From: a virus
IMG/VR virus record: IMGVR_UViG_3300009785_000059
Location: 1-29,409 of that record
Strand: one strand, 5' to 3'
DNA: 29,409 bases
This document shows, piece by piece, positions 1 through 9,068 of this stretch. A program made the position numbers and the translations under genes. How positions within the stretch are numbered: position 1 is the first letter of the stretch; every line of letters begins with the position of its first letter. The notes beneath the pieces were generated by a model. The model had not been told where the DNA came from. It did no database searches and saw only the letters and a list, made by a program, of their open reading frames with translations.

Positions 1-1698
1 ACCAGCAATCGTTACTGCACCACTTTCAACTGAAACCATTAAATCGTTAGATGTTCCACTATGTGCAAGTGCAGTAGTAGCAACAAGTGTACCAAATGCA
101 GTATTAATAGTGTCATCACTAGACATTGCAATACCACCTAATTGCCATGCAACTGTTCCTGTGTTTGTTCCTGTAACTGTCCAGAAAGGTTGAAAGGTAA
201 CTGTTCCCTCGTTCCATGACTTTGGAAATGCAATAGAAAATTGTGCAAACTCGTCTGCTCCTGTTGCAAAGTCTAAAACTTTTAAATCTGGTCTTAATGC
301 TGTTGTTTCAACTTGAGTTAAATCACTACAAGGGTTAGTTGTACTTGGGTACATAGCTCCTGCTGGAATCCATATTGTTTCTTTTCCAGCAACTTTAACT
401 TGAACATCATCTTGTGTAATAACTCCAGCTACATTCAAATTACCACCAGAACTTAGTGTCATCTTTGCAGTTGCAGAAGCAGCTGCAGTTTCACTAACAC
501 CAGTTGTAAATACAAGTTTGGTTGGGTTAGCACTTGACGTAAATGTTCCTTCAGCAATTGCGTGAATACCAGCAGCGACTGTTGCTGCATCTGTACCACT
601 TGAATCACCAGCTGCAAACTCAAGTGATGCAATCACTTCATCAGCAACAATTTCGTTTTCTTCAGATTTTAATTGGAATACAATAGGTAATTCATCTCCA
701 GTAGCAGTATGTGTTAAAGTAAGTCCTACGTTATGTACATGATTAAGCTGAATTTCTTGACTTCCACCAAATTTTAAAGTTGCACCATCATCAGAAATAT
801 TTATCTCCGGCGTATCTAGGTTTATTCTTGAAGTAGCGTTCATGTCAATAGTTGGCCCATTAATTACAAGTATGGTTGAACTATATCCATTTATGTTATT
901 AGCAGCAGCATTGAATTGAATCATATTATCACTATTTAATAGTAATCCTGTGTCATGCACATGAGTTAAAGTAACATCTGAATCGGCACCAAAAGCCAAA
1001 ACCACACCATCATCTTCTAAATCTACAATTGGTGCATCTAATTTAACTGAAGTACTACCAGAAATTTCAGTATTTGCAGATGATACAATAATGGTGTTAT
1101 CAGAGACAACACTTAAATGTCCATCCTGTACTTGATGAATATAAGATGCACTATCTCCGAATTGAAGTTTTCTTGATGAATTTAATAGTATACCTGTGTC
1201 TGCAACATGAGTTAATGTTGTATCGTTATCATCTCCAAGACCAATTACAGCACCATCTGCCAAGAATAAATCAGAAAATTGTAATGAAGTTGTACCTAAC
1301 GCAGCACCATCTTGTGCATCTGGAAGAAAAGCAGTACTTGCAATTATGGATGAACTAATTAGTGATGTTGATCCTGTAATTGTTCCACTAATAGTAATAT
1401 CACCAGAGTTTGATAAAACTACATCACCACTACTATCTGGTAATGTTATTGTTCTAGCTGCAGTAGGATCAACGACAGTAAGAGTAGTTTGATAAGCATC
1501 ATTAGTTGCACCTTCAAAAACAATAGTTCCATCTTCTAGAAGATTTATAATATTAGTGCTTAATGATGTAGATGTTAGAGCAGTAATTACTATTGTTCCA
1601 ACTTCTAAACCAGTCACATCTGCCTGTAGTTTATTGAATTCTTGCCTAAACTGTTCTAAAGTATTTGAAGATTCCACTTGATTTGCTGTAATGGCCAT
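1..1698 (-). CDS. Tail-fibre-like virion protein, N-terminal 566 codons (3' end outside window)
   Basis: The ATG lies at 1698-1696 and overlaps the TAA of the upstream 75-codon gene (TAATG). The frame then stays open to the left edge of the window, so the gene is truncated there. The protein starts MAITANQVESSNTLEQFRQE, followed by a short helical segment (LEQFRQEFNKLQADVTGLEVG) typical of trimeric structural proteins. The rest is Thr/Ser/Gly/Asp-rich beta-strand sequence. Three degenerate copies of a block of the form [LF]xGxDxDxTLTHVxDTGxLLN run through the middle. A later part (ETIWIPAGAMYPSTTNPCSD and on) looks like a more globular C-terminal domain. From memory, proteins with this start are common in marine T4-like phages and are annotated as tail fibre or virion structural proteins. 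Its place at the end of the baseplate cluster fits a fibre or baseplate-rim role. The receptor, if any, cannot be inferred. Confidence 0.8.
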   Translation of the reverse strand, partial: MAITANQVESSNTLEQFRQEFNKLQADVTGLEVGTIVITALTSTSLSTNIINLLEDGTIVFEGATNDAYQTTLTVVDPTAARTITLPDSSGDVVLSNSGDITISGTITGSTSLISSSIIASTAFLPDAQDGAALGTTSLQFSDLFLADGAVIGLGDDNDTTLTHVADTGILLNSSRKLQFGDSASYIHQVQDGHLSVVSDNTIIVSSANTEISGSTSVKLDAPIVDLEDDGVVLAFGADSDVTLTHVHDTGLLLNSDNMIQFNAAANNINGYSSTILVINGPTIDMNATSRINLDTPEINISDDGATLKFGGSQEIQLNHVHNVGLTLTHTATGDELPIVFQLKSEENEIVADEVIASLEFAAGDSSGTDAATVAAGIHAIAEGTFTSSANPTKLVFTTGVSETAAASATAKMTLSSGGNLNVAGVITQDDVQVKVAGKETIWIPAGAMYPSTTNPCSDLTQVETTALRPDLKVLDFATGADEFAQFSIAFPKSWNEGTVTFQPFWTVTGTNTGTVAWQLGGIAMSSDDTINTAFGTLVATTALAHSGTSNDLMVSVESGAVTIAG

Positions 1699-1925
1699 TA
1701 ATTTCTATCCAATAAAGTTTTTAACATATCTTTAATTTCATGTATTTCACACTTTAAAGTATTTATCTCTCTTGTTGCTCCACGAATCTCATCTCTTTGT
1801 CGTTGTGCTTCTTCAGCTCTACGTTTTGCTATTTCATATGCACCACGATTACGATTAATAATTGCACCAGATTTAGTATCTCTAACTAAATCATTTTTTC
1901 CCTCGACTTGTAAATACTCAACCAT
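1698..1925 (-). CDS. Small coiled-coil virion-associated protein
   Basis: This 75-residue protein has a short beta-like N-terminus (MVEYLQVEGKNDLVRDTKSG) that leads into a highly charged helix rich in Arg, Glu and Gln, roughly residues 28-74. The helix has heptad-like spacing, ending IHEIKDMLKTLLDRN. It has no signal peptide or membrane segment. The start is one base after the stop of the 619-codon gene, and its stop overlaps the next ATG as TAATG, so it is translationally embedded between two structural genes. I recall similar short proteins at this place in marine T4-like phages, but the biochemical role is unknown. It might be a chaperone or a small trimerising connector for the neighbouring fibre proteins; that is inference from position and the coiled coil only. 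Confidence 0.75.
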   Translation of the reverse strand: MVEYLQVEGKNDLVRDTKSGAIINRNRGAYEIAKRRAEEAQRQRDEIRGATREINTLKCEIHEIKDMLKTLLDRN

Positions 1926-1926
1926 A

Positions 1927-3786
1927 TTATAATGCCAATGCTATTGCTCGTAAGTCTTTTAATATTGGTGGTTGAGCTGCATTAGTTCCTTTCATCACAA
2001 TTTTAATTGCAAATTGAGCAAATTCTGGAAGTGGTGTTCCTATACCATCATCAGTAACACCAGCAGTATAAACATATTGTTGAAAGTCTGTAGTTGCTAA
2101 TGATTTTGCAACAGTATTATCTGGAGAACCATCTGTGTTAAAGTACACATAACCCAATTCATCAAAATCATCTGATGAATCAGAACGTAATGTCTTAAAT
2201 AAAACTTCTACTTCAGAAGTTCCTTGAATATTACCAGCAAAAAAAACTTTTAGTGCAGTAGCAGGATTTTCTAATGCAATCTTTTTAGTAATATAGATAG
2301 CTGCGTTATTATCACCATCTGGTTCAGTTGATGCATTATAATTTAAGTATACATCATCAGAACTGTTAATACTATTCAGATTGTTGCCAACTAAAATCAT
2401 TGACATTAATTGAGTATCAATTACTGGTGATATATTTCGATTAAGAGTTGATAAAGTAATAGGCATGATTAATGATTTTGCGCCAGCTAATTCATTGGTT
2501 TCATTAATTTTAGAACAAACAATTCTTGTGGTATCTAAATTATTATTTTCATTTAAATCAAATAAAGTTGAAATTGTGTCTGTTGTAAAAGAAGCTTCAG
2601 TACCACTAGGACTTGTTCCACTTGTAGTTCTAATTCTAGGTATTATTTTAGTATTTGGAAATTCTTTTGCTGCAATTTGAGTTTTAAATGTTTCAAATCT
2701 ATAATTTTCTGTGGCATATACATTTGTTCCACCACTATCGATTACTGTAGACGTACCTGTAATAGTAGGAGCGGTTGTAAGTAGTATAGTATAACTATCT
2801 ACTTCTATATTTGCAATTAAAATATGTGTTTTGTTTATTTCTGTAAGAGGTGTATTATTCAACTGATATAATTCAATAGTTGTGCCACTAGAATGTGATG
2901 CTGAAATTGTATTATCAAATCCTCTAAAATTTGAAGTAAACGTAGAACCTGATAATGTACCTCTAATAATCTCATTACCAATCTTAATAAACATTTGGTC
3001 TATTCCATTTATTGCCAAATTACTAGCAACAAAACCAGTTGGACTTGTTAATACTATATTAGTAGCATCAATTCCACCACCAATTCCAGCTGACAATGTG
3101 GTTGTTATTCCAGAAACTACACCATTAATGGTTACATTATTAGAAGTAGAATACATACCATGTGTTCTGTGATATACTCTCATAATTGTTGAACCATCTG
3201 TAAGTCTAATAGGATTTGTTAAAAGTCTTTTGCCAAATACAGAAGTTATTCCATCTTTTTCTACTGAATGGTTATAACCAGTATCCCTATTAAGCAATGT
3301 TACATTTCCAACATTAGTACTAAAATTGCATTTATATAATGTGAATTTTAAATCTTGTGATTGTACTGGAAGCCAAGCTGAAGAATTTTGTGATTTATAT
3401 AACACTCCATTAGAAGGATTAGATGAGACTACTCTATTTGCATCGCCAACATCAACCCAACCTAATTCTGAAATCCATATTCTATAATCCAAACTTTGTG
3501 TTCCGACAACAATACAATATTCTATTCCTTGTAGTACATAAACTGGAGAGTCAAAAACAAATGTGGTTGGTACTGCGGCTGTTGTTGGATCTATATTGAT
3601 ATTTTCTGGTTCTAAGACTTTTCTACCAAAAGGTAAAATATTTTTGCCTGGGATTCCATTCCTAACATCTCTTATTTCTACATATGCTGGTATGTTTATA
3701 TCTTTTTCTGCAAAAAATAAATCTATTTGAGGAATAAACACCCCACCCTCATCACTTATTGTAAATGTTTGCGAAAGTGGGTTCAT
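1927..3786 (-). CDS. Baseplate/tail-fibre structural protein, resembles the C-terminal half of DUF4815 proteins
   Basis: This is a 619-residue beta-rich protein. The ATG is preceded by a good ribosome site (AGGAG, eight bases upstream). The N-terminal block NPLSQTFTISDEGGVFIPQI, followed by DLFFAEKDINIPAYVEIRDV, is a sandwich-like segment. As I recall it, in marine myoviruses this segment is found in the C-terminal part of long DUF4815-type proteins, usually as DPLAQTF. A second recognisable block is MRVYHRTHGMYSTSNNVTIN (about residues 203-222). The rest is Thr/Ser/Asn-rich with no catalytic motif. Here the block is a separate gene, divided from the 1617-residue DUF4815 protein by a Hint-domain gene. 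The most economical reading is that it sits with that protein at the baseplate periphery. A tail-fibre adaptor role like T4 gp9/gp10 is possible but not shown. Confidence 0.7.
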   Translation of the reverse strand: MNPLSQTFTISDEGGVFIPQIDLFFAEKDINIPAYVEIRDVRNGIPGKNILPFGRKVLEPENINIDPTTAAVPTTFVFDSPVYVLQGIEYCIVVGTQSLDYRIWISELGWVDVGDANRVVSSNPSNGVLYKSQNSSAWLPVQSQDLKFTLYKCNFSTNVGNVTLLNRDTGYNHSVEKDGITSVFGKRLLTNPIRLTDGSTIMRVYHRTHGMYSTSNNVTINGVVSGITTTLSAGIGGGIDATNIVLTSPTGFVASNLAINGIDQMFIKIGNEIIRGTLSGSTFTSNFRGFDNTISASHSSGTTIELYQLNNTPLTEINKTHILIANIEVDSYTILLTTAPTITGTSTVIDSGGTNVYATENYRFETFKTQIAAKEFPNTKIIPRIRTTSGTSPSGTEASFTTDTISTLFDLNENNNLDTTRIVCSKINETNELAGAKSLIMPITLSTLNRNISPVIDTQLMSMILVGNNLNSINSSDDVYLNYNASTEPDGDNNAAIYITKKIALENPATALKVFFAGNIQGTSEVEVLFKTLRSDSSDDFDELGYVYFNTDGSPDNTVAKSLATTDFQQYVYTAGVTDDGIGTPLPEFAQFAIKIVMKGTNAAQPPILKDLRAIALAL

Positions 3787-3788
3787 TA

Positions 3789-3839
3789 TAACTCTCCTAC
3801 TTTATATTCTATTCCTTGTCTTGATAAATCATTTGACAT
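3789..3839 (-). CDS. Possible 16-17-residue coupling peptide between Hint gene and next gene
   Basis: An ATG two codons after the Hint-gene stop and in the same frame opens a short frame reading MSNDLSRQGIEYKVGEL. Its TAA overlaps the ATG of the 619-codon gene (TAATG), and its last codons contain the AGGAG ribosome site of that gene. The sequence looks like a real protein end rather than random AT-rich DNA. It may be a remnant of a longer C-terminal part once joined to the Hint domain, or a small coupling peptide. Evidence is thin. Confidence 0.25.
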
Positions 3840-3842
3840 ACT

Positions 3843-4208
3843 TTAACTCGCCTTTTTTAATTTTAATTTATACTGCCCATGAACAGTATATGTATGATTA
3901 TTACAATGAACATCATATCTATCATCTTGTGTTACAATACTAACTGTTGGCACTAAAGAATTTATAAATTCTGTGGATGTTACTTCTATATTATTGATAT
4001 AATCACCTACTATTACATCTTCAGTTTTTCTCCATTCGCCGTTTACTAACAATGGATGATCATTTGTTATTTTTAGTTCATTATTAATAATATAATATCC
4101 ACTTCTCATATGTTTATGTTGTACTTCGGTTACATAAGTTGAACCTATCATATCACCAACTTTAACATTTGTAACAAAAGAAAGTACCCCATTAATAATA
4201 ACTTTCAT
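3843..4208 (-). CDS. Stand-alone Hint (hedgehog/intein) domain protein, apparently lacking Cys1
   Basis: Counting from the ATG seven bases after the upstream TGA, this is a 121-residue protein. It shows the hallmarks of the Hint fold. The first is a block-B-like motif KITNDHPLLV (residues 46-55, His51) followed by W59 and a VGD turn (67-69). The second is a block-F-like motif YDVHCNNHTYTVHG (98-111). An earlier VGD at 17-19 matches the end of block A. What is missing is the N-terminal Cys/Ser nucleophile of inteins and hedgehogs, and the C-terminal His-Asn pair, which is replaced by a Lys-rich tail. Self-splicing is therefore unlikely unless the domain is joined to other sequence. The frame is also open upstream to 4361, over the end of the 1617-codon gene, so upstream ATGs (for example M-E-I-M-M) or a +1 frameshift fusion are possible. 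Its function is unknown. Confidence 0.65.
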   Translation of the reverse strand: MKVIINGVLSFVTNVKVGDMIGSTYVTEVQHKHMRSGYYIINNELKITNDHPLLVNGEWRKTEDVIVGDYINNIEVTSTEFINSLVPTVSIVTQDDRYDVHCNNHTYTVHGQYKLKLKKAS

Positions 4209-4212
4209 ATCT

Positions 4213-7200
4213 TCAAGAATCATCATTATCTCCATCATCATCAGTATCATCACCAGTATCAGAACCTCCAGCATCATCACTATCTCCATCATTACCAGAC
4301 TGCCCAGTTCCAGTTCCACCTCCAACATCAGATGCTGCTTGATCATCAGAAAATCCACCAACTCCTGTTACGCCTGAACTAGTAGGGCCATCATCACCAG
4401 AATATGTTGGTGCTACTTGTGCATATGCTATTATTTGATCGGTTTGTACACCTCCACCATAAACTACTGTAGATGATGAAACACTATCATAAACTACTTC
4501 TGCGTTTCTTGTAGATACTATAGTTATTTCCTCTGTATTAATAGTACCTACTGCTTCATAAAGTGTACTTCCTGCAGATGTAGCATCACTTCTTTGGCCA
4601 GCAACACCAGCACGTTGATTTATATCACTTGTAGTAAGTTTAAATTGAATTTTTCCAGTTGCAAATTTTGGTACATTTTTCTGGCCAGGAGCAGTATAGT
4701 CTGGAATTTCAAAATAACCTTCGATTTTACCAGCTCCAGATGCAATCAAAGGACTACCAGCAATTATAGTTTCATCTGAAGTGTATGCACTTGATAATGG
4801 CGTTGCATATCTATTCATATCTACTTCATTAAAGAAAACCCATAATCTTGCGTTAGGTAAGAATCCTTCACCAGTAAATTTAATACTTCCATCAACTCGT
4901 TCACTACCATCTGGTAGTGGCCCGACACCAGTTCTAGGTCGGCAATATGGTATATAACTATGATAAATTGTTTTATTTTGCACAGTTTCTATATCTGCTG
5001 CAACAATATTAAAAGAAGTACCTGTTCTTGATGAATCAGTTCTATTTTCGCTTGTTATTGTTCTTTTTATAGTATTACCAGATGCATCTACAAAAGTGTT
5101 TTCGGATAATACTTTGGTTGTATCAACGCCAGACCAAATTACTTCATATTCATTCCAATATGTTCCAGAAGTTAAACCATCCTTCTCTGCTAAAAGAGTA
5201 TCATAATTACCATCATTTACAAGAACATCTGGAGCAACAGCTGTTTCATACCAATTATCTCCAGCTGGAGATAAAGTTATACGACCTACCCATTGAGATA
5301 ATAGATAAGGTTGAAGATTTTCAACTCTAGTTGCATAGTCTTGTATAATCACAGGAACTATTTGATAAGGTAGCGTTATTAAATCACCAGTTTTTGTATA
5401 ACCAGCTGCAGATCTTTCTGCATTTGTAGTAACATTTTCAGCAAGTGATATATGTTTAAAGACAGCCATTGGTCTTAGTTCTTGTTTTAATTGATCTACT
5501 GCAATTCTATAATCCTTATTTAAAGCATCACCAACTTTATGTCCTGTAAAATTATCTACAACAAAACCAGACTTAAAACGATTAAGTCCATTTTGATCTT
5601 GTATTTCAAAAGATTCTGCTGATCTTTCTAATAAAGAAAGTGCTGTAAGATTTTCAACAGTCTCAATTCTATCATGCAGTTTTCCTATATCCCTCATAGT
5701 AAATCTTTGAGTTTTATATCTTGTAATATTTACATCTTTTGGAGAAAAAGTATATGCTGGTAAGAAAAATGTTGCAAGTTTAAGTGAAGCATCTAAATCT
5801 TTTGGTTGTTGTGGAACTTCAGATGAAGTTCCACTAATAAATTTAAAAGAACCAGTTTCGGTTAAATATAAATTTGTAAATCTAGGAAGATAAAATTCAA
5901 AGTCAGCTTGAATGCTACTTGCTGGTTTAGGGGTGTCAACAGTTGATCCTCCAGTTCCAGAAAATTCTCTTGAATTAAAATCAAATGAATTTCCTGTTAT
6001 TATATCTATAGATGTTACAGTAGCAGTTGTACCAATAGTATCTTTTACTTTTGGTCTGAAATCAAAACAATCTCTTAACTCAAATTCTCCTGTTGGTTGT
6101 GGTTCATCTGGATCAACTTTTGTAGCAGTATAATTTGGAACATTATCATATTCCATTTGTCCAGCACTAGCTGTATATGAGTCTACTGTAAATGCATCAC
6201 CAGTACCATGAGAAAAATAATCATAGACTATAAGAAGTCTACCACGAGGAACAGGGGCACTTTTTTTTCTTACAATTCTTGCAATATCATAAAAGTTGTC
6301 TCTCTGCCCAGTATCTAGTACAAAATTACTGGTTACAACTTTAGACCCTGCTGTGAGTGTTCCTACAGTCGCCGTTGCACCACTAAATGTACCAGTTATT
6401 TTTTCGCCAGAAATAAAATCTGTTGAACCAATTCCATCTCTTAGAATATATTGTATAGGAGAAACAGTTGAAAGAATTCTTGCAATTGCGCCAGTAGATG
6501 CACCAGTTATTTTCTCTCCTCTAACGAAAGTTCCAATAGAATTACTTGTAGTAAATTGAGGTATAACAGCTGATGTGGCATCATCAACTTCTGTGTCAAA
6601 TACGGCTAACACTTTATATACATCTCCACGACCCAAAGAAATATCTACGTCTGTTGATCTTGTTCCATATGCACCATCAGAATTAGATGATAAAACTTCA
6701 AGTTTTTTACAAAGATTTGTTGTCTTTGATTTTGAAGTAACAGATGTTCTTAATACTGTTGCATAAAGTTTTACTGTTGCTGCAGACCCTAATAAAGTAT
6801 TATCTGTAATTGTTAAAGCTCCAGTTCCAGTTCCACCAACTTTGGAGGCATCTAATGATATTAATTCTCCAGCTGAAGCATTACCGCCACCAGCATCAAT
6901 AACACTCATTTGGTAATCAATTGTTGAAAATCCAACAAAAGTTTCATTTGTTCCAGCAGAAAATGTAACCACTCCAGATGCGTTTGATGCTCCTATAAAA
7001 TTTCGTCTTATCGTATATTGTGTGTCGGTTACACCAGAATTTATTGCTGTTTTTAATGTTTTAATTGTATTTTTAGGTAATTTAAATATTGCAATATTTT
7101 TTTCTGGACTTTTAAGTTTAGCTACTATAGGAGTTTCTAATTCCATAGAATTTTTTACACCACTAGATGTATCAGTTTCAGTTTCTAATAAAACTCTGTT

Positions 7201-9066
7201 TTCAGCTGATTCATTATCAGAAAGAGTAGCATCATCAATTGAGAAAAGTCCAGCAGTTTCACTACCATCTAATACAATATCAGCAGTAAAATTTTGATCA
7301 TTAGAACTTCCAGACATATATAATGAACGAAAATCTTTAAATGCAAATGTTTTAATAGTTCCAGTTCCAGTTGCAGCAGTTCCATCTATAAGGATATCAG
7401 TTGAACCATCTCCACCAGCAATTTCAATTAATTTTCCAGTTAAATTAGAGTCAGATGCAATAAGTTTTTCACCAATTCTAAATCTACCAATTACAGTTGT
7501 TAGAACTAATTGTGTTCCGAATGTTAAATCTCCCCACACAAATCCAGTCGCACCAGAATCATTTCCAGTTATTTTTACTCCGTTGGCATGACTTGCAGTT
7601 AAAGTTGGAAATGGATCTCCATTTAAACTTATATATGTAAATGGCCTAATATCAAAAAGATAAAGTCTTGATACTGCACTTGCGTCACCATGAACCCCAT
7701 TTAAATGTTCAATTGAACGAGCTCTTGCAACACCAATTTGTGTTCCATTTGGTAGTCCTCTTGTATTGTTTTCTGAATCATATAATCCTACTGTTTTGTA
7801 TGGAATTGTCTCACCAATTATATTACCAATATCTGGTAAACCAAATTGATTAGTAATATTTACAAAATTGCCTATTTCAAAAGTTGAAATACCAGCATTA
7901 ATAGAATTAAAATCTCTAGATTTAGATAGATCTAAAGATGTAGGTGCAATTTTGGCAACTTCATAACCTTTAACATATGCTTTTCCTGTTGATATTTGAA
8001 CAGAAAGTAAAGATTCGTTTGCTTCAGAGTTTTGAGATGTTGTTGCTCCAGAACCATAAACACCTTTATTTGTTTTACCTTTATAATCATTGTCTACTGA
8101 TTCACGAATTTCAAATTGAAAAGGTGTTACAGTATAATCTCCAGATTCATCATATGTTCTTCGTGCAAGAGCATCACCAATAATATTATAGTCACTACTC
8201 CTTGACATCATTTCTACAACGCCATTATTAATTCTCATAATTTCAACAAAATTTGAATCAATAATTGAGTTATATGGTCTACTAACCATTTTGATAGATA
8301 TTTTTAATCTATGAGCACCTTTAGCTGCATAGTTGTTTGAACCAGTTGCATTATCAGTCAGAGTTGCATCTTCTTCTGGTGTTACTAAAGTTTCTTGAAT
8401 TAAAAAACCAATACGCTTTGACTCGGTATTACTATTAGCACTCAATACTAGAGTTGATTCTTGACATCTTACAAATTGTCCACGAATAAAATAAACACCT
8501 TCTTCCAGTAGAACAGCAGAACCCCTTCTACTATTAAATCCTTTATCTGAAATTTGACAACATGCAACTCCAACACTATAACTTGTGGTATGTGTAATAA
8601 TTGTACTAGCAGTTATATTTTCATTTTTTAAAAATGTTTTTCGTTTGTTGTCTGTACCCACACCAATAAACTGAACATAAAGATTTGGATATCCTTGTTT
8701 ATCTTGAAAAGCTGGCTTGGAATTTATAACTTTTGCCTTGACACCAGAAGTAGAACCAGTTAATATAACTGGTGTTGTTTTGTTTACGAATTGTTCCAGA
8801 TTGACATTTTCTCCATTGAATGTTGGTGCAAGTCGTACAGCCCAATAACTATCGGTATAAGACATCTGGCCAGGAATAACAACACTTCCTTCTTTAAACA
8901 TGTGTTTACCATGAATTGAAATCTGGTCTTGAAGAATAGATTGGAGAGTTGTTAATTCTCTTGCCTGAACTGCGAAGCCCGGCCGAAATAAAACTCTATT
9001 GAAATTGTCTTTTATATCAAAATCGTCATAGTAAGGTGATACGTTTAGATTTGTAAGCTGTGCCAT
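4213..9066 (-). CDS. DUF4815-type large baseplate/tail structural protein
   Basis: This is a 1617-residue protein. The N-terminus (SPYYDDFD then NRVLFRPGFAVQARELTTLQ, residues 24-43) is the signature I associate with the DUF4815 family of marine myovirus virion proteins. The first ~350 residues, including AVLLEEGVYFIRGQFVRCQE, belong to that domain. The centre holds several 'GExITGxxSGAxA' modules (for example GEKITGASTGAIARI), which are also present in the gp7-position protein and gp8. A helical stretch with GKLHDRIETVENLTALSLLE follows, then a conserved beta block with FTGEGFLPNARLWVFFNEVD. The last ~80 residues are an Asp/Gly/Ser-rich low-complexity tail that ends at a TGA five bases before the Hint-domain ATG. 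The gene lies directly behind gp8, where T4 has gp9/gp10, so it is probably a baseplate-rim or fibre-attachment protein. No enzymatic motif is visible. Confidence 0.8.
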   Translation of the reverse strand: MAQLTNLNVSPYYDDFDIKDNFNRVLFRPGFAVQARELTTLQSILQDQISIHGKHMFKEGSVVIPGQMSYTDSYWAVRLAPTFNGENVNLEQFVNKTTPVILTGSTSGVKAKVINSKPAFQDKQGYPNLYVQFIGVGTDNKRKTFLKNENITASTIITHTTSYSVGVACCQISDKGFNSRRGSAVLLEEGVYFIRGQFVRCQESTLVLSANSNTESKRIGFLIQETLVTPEEDATLTDNATGSNNYAAKGAHRLKISIKMVSRPYNSIIDSNFVEIMRINNGVVEMMSRSSDYNIIGDALARRTYDESGDYTVTPFQFEIRESVDNDYKGKTNKGVYGSGATTSQNSEANESLLSVQISTGKAYVKGYEVAKIAPTSLDLSKSRDFNSINAGISTFEIGNFVNITNQFGLPDIGNIIGETIPYKTVGLYDSENNTRGLPNGTQIGVARARSIEHLNGVHGDASAVSRLYLFDIRPFTYISLNGDPFPTLTASHANGVKITGNDSGATGFVWGDLTFGTQLVLTTVIGRFRIGEKLIASDSNLTGKLIEIAGGDGSTDILIDGTAATGTGTIKTFAFKDFRSLYMSGSSNDQNFTADIVLDGSETAGLFSIDDATLSDNESAENRVLLETETDTSSGVKNSMELETPIVAKLKSPEKNIAIFKLPKNTIKTLKTAINSGVTDTQYTIRRNFIGASNASGVVTFSAGTNETFVGFSTIDYQMSVIDAGGGNASAGELISLDASKVGGTGTGALTITDNTLLGSAATVKLYATVLRTSVTSKSKTTNLCKKLEVLSSNSDGAYGTRSTDVDISLGRGDVYKVLAVFDTEVDDATSAVIPQFTTSNSIGTFVRGEKITGASTGAIARILSTVSPIQYILRDGIGSTDFISGEKITGTFSGATATVGTLTAGSKVVTSNFVLDTGQRDNFYDIARIVRKKSAPVPRGRLLIVYDYFSHGTGDAFTVDSYTASAGQMEYDNVPNYTATKVDPDEPQPTGEFELRDCFDFRPKVKDTIGTTATVTSIDIITGNSFDFNSREFSGTGGSTVDTPKPASSIQADFEFYLPRFTNLYLTETGSFKFISGTSSEVPQQPKDLDASLKLATFFLPAYTFSPKDVNITRYKTQRFTMRDIGKLHDRIETVENLTALSLLERSAESFEIQDQNGLNRFKSGFVVDNFTGHKVGDALNKDYRIAVDQLKQELRPMAVFKHISLAENVTTNAERSAAGYTKTGDLITLPYQIVPVIIQDYATRVENLQPYLLSQWVGRITLSPAGDNWYETAVAPDVLVNDGNYDTLLAEKDGLTSGTYWNEYEVIWSGVDTTKVLSENTFVDASGNTIKRTITSENRTDSSRTGTSFNIVAADIETVQNKTIYHSYIPYCRPRTGVGPLPDGSERVDGSIKFTGEGFLPNARLWVFFNEVDMNRYATPLSSAYTSDETIIAGSPLIASGAGKIEGYFEIPDYTAPGQKNVPKFATGKIQFKLTTSDINQRAGVAGQRSDATSAGSTLYEAVGTINTEEITIVSTRNAEVVYDSVSSSTVVYGGGVQTDQIIAYAQVAPTYSGDDGPTSSGVTGVGGFSDDQAASDVGGGTGTGQSGNDGDSDDAGGSDTGDDTDDDGDNDDS

Positions 9067-9068
9067 AT

